Of a stretch of 13,224 bases of DNA, positions 12,643 through 13,224 are shown piece by piece (position 1 is the stretch's first letter; each line of letters begins with the position of its first letter). The stretch is taken from positions 1 through 13,224 of the forward strand of contig JAHZKV010000103.1 of NCBI GenBank assembly GCA_022600215.1, given 5' to 3'. A program made the translations under genes and the position numbers. Source of the stretch: a bacterium. GTDB taxonomy: Bacteria > Chlamydiota > Chlamydiia > Chlamydiales > 2-12-FULL-49-11. Below the pieces are notes generated by a model, which worked only from the letters and a program-made list of their open reading frames with translations, searched no databases and was not told the origin of the DNA.

Positions 12643-13224
12643 TTAAATCCTTTGGACATACTCTTCATTTTCTGTATCTACTTTAATGATATCACCATTT
12701 TCAATAAACATCGGCACTTCCATACGAGCCCCTGTTTCCAAAACAGCTCGCTTGTTAGAAGCGCTCATTGGGTTAGATGCATCTAGGTCTTCAGTTTTTA
12801 CCACCAGCAGCTCCAAGAACTGCGGTAATTCTATAGCAAAAATAGTCTCCCCATAAAAGTGAGCATTTACAATGATCCCCTCTTTTAAGTAATTTTCTTT
12901 CCCAGACATGATCTCTTGTGGAACAAGCACTTGCTCTAAATTCACAATATCAAAAAATAGGTGCTGCTTATCTTCTAAATATAGATACTCCAGCTCCCTC
13001 TCATTTAACTTTACTTCCGTAACCGTCTGATTTTGCTTAAAGCTTTTCTCCACCACCTCTTCTGAGATGAGATTTTTTAACTTTGTTTTTACAAAGGGAA
13101 CCCCTCGTGCCATCGTAACTTTTACCGAAGACTCTACGCGGTAGACCTCTCCTTCCAAATTGATAATCATCCCTGGGGTGATATGATTACTAGTTACAGA
13201 TACTGTTTCTTCCTTTACTTTCTC
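12643..13224 (-). CDS. efp: Elongation factor P, 5' end beyond the window
   Basis: EF-P rescues ribosomes stalled at polyproline. All three barrels are present: the KOW-like N domain (to about residue 65 from ATG 13170), the middle domain with LEYLYLEDKQHLFF, and the OB-like C domain ending VPMFIENGDIIKVDTENEEYVQRI. An ATG at 13170 exists, but the frame stays open to the window edge and encodes a normal EF-P N-terminus (VSVTSNHITPG before Met), so the true start lies outside. It resembles the divergent chlamydial EF-P paralog found next to accB-accC. The modification loop reads KVTMARGVPF: Arg aligns with E. coli Lys34, and the PGKG turn is lost. The efp-accB-accC order, from memory, is as in Chlamydia. 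Confidence 0.93.
   Translation of the reverse strand, partial: EKVKEETVSVTSNHITPGMIINLEGEVYRVESSVKVTMARGVPFVKTKLKNLISEEVVEKSFKQNQTVTEVKLNERELEYLYLEDKQHLFFDIVNLEQVLVPQEIMSGKENYLKEGIIVNAHFYGETIFAIELPQFLELLVVKTEDLDASNPMSASNKRAVLETGARMEVPMFIENGDIIKVDTENEEYVQRI

Noticed and set aside
1..13224. CRISPR array, toxin-antitoxin, restriction or phage-defence module
   Set aside because: No regularly spaced repeats, Cas genes, nuclease or toxin-antitoxin signatures were seen on either strand.

Overview
The window looks like a stretch of chromosome from an environmental (amoeba-associated, Parachlamydiales-like) member of the Chlamydiota. The main reason is the efp-accB-accC gene order at the right end, which from memory matches Chlamydia. 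The EF-P there also resembles the divergent chlamydial EF-P paralog. Other supporting points are moderate-to-low GC content, tRNA genes without an encoded CCA end, and many short-spaced or overlapping genes. No plasmid, phage, CRISPR or rRNA feature was seen. The taxonomic call is inference; no search was run.

Layout, left to right. (1) 51-3121, plus strand: a methyltransferase-like protein with a degraded SAM loop; an AstE/AspA-fold protein whose zinc ligands and catalytic residues are all substituted (a likely pseudoenzyme); and, 3 nt later, an MFS transporter. (2) 3217-3850: a small unknown ORF apparently split by a one-base frameshift, then about 230 nt rich in repeats, including a near-palindrome of about 170 nt ending just short of the 3' end of tRNA-Tyr. 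(3) 3853-4037, minus strand: tRNA-Thr(TGT) then tRNA-Tyr(GTA), with a plausible promoter. (4) 4147-6967: a GyrI-like effector-binding protein with a good sigma70 promoter, a SEC-C zinc-motif microprotein on the opposite strand, a TtcA-like tRNA thiolase, SurE nucleotidase, and a small lipoprotein overlapping surE tail to tail. (5) 6975-7213: two interleaved divergent promoters followed by tRNA-Val(TAC) and tRNA-Asp(GTC). (6) 7296-10003, plus strand: a DUF6629 membrane protein, a doubtful small ORF, a YitT-family membrane protein, and a single-pass membrane protein of unknown function that is translationally linked to yitT. (7) 10018-13224, minus strand: a tightly packed operon efp-accB-accC-rmlA, with efp running off the right edge.

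Functionally, the right-hand operon joins a translation factor (EF-P), the biotin carrier and biotin carboxylase of acetyl-CoA carboxylase, and glucose-1-phosphate thymidylyltransferase, the first step to dTDP-rhamnose. The residue of this EF-P that aligns with the modified Lys34 of E. coli is an arginine. That raises a testable but unproven link to dTDP-sugar chemistry.

The best leads are the AstE-fold pseudoenzyme paired with a transporter, the EF-P arginine together with rmlA in one operon, and the palindromic element beside tRNA-Tyr. I saw no complete, clearly new multi-gene system.
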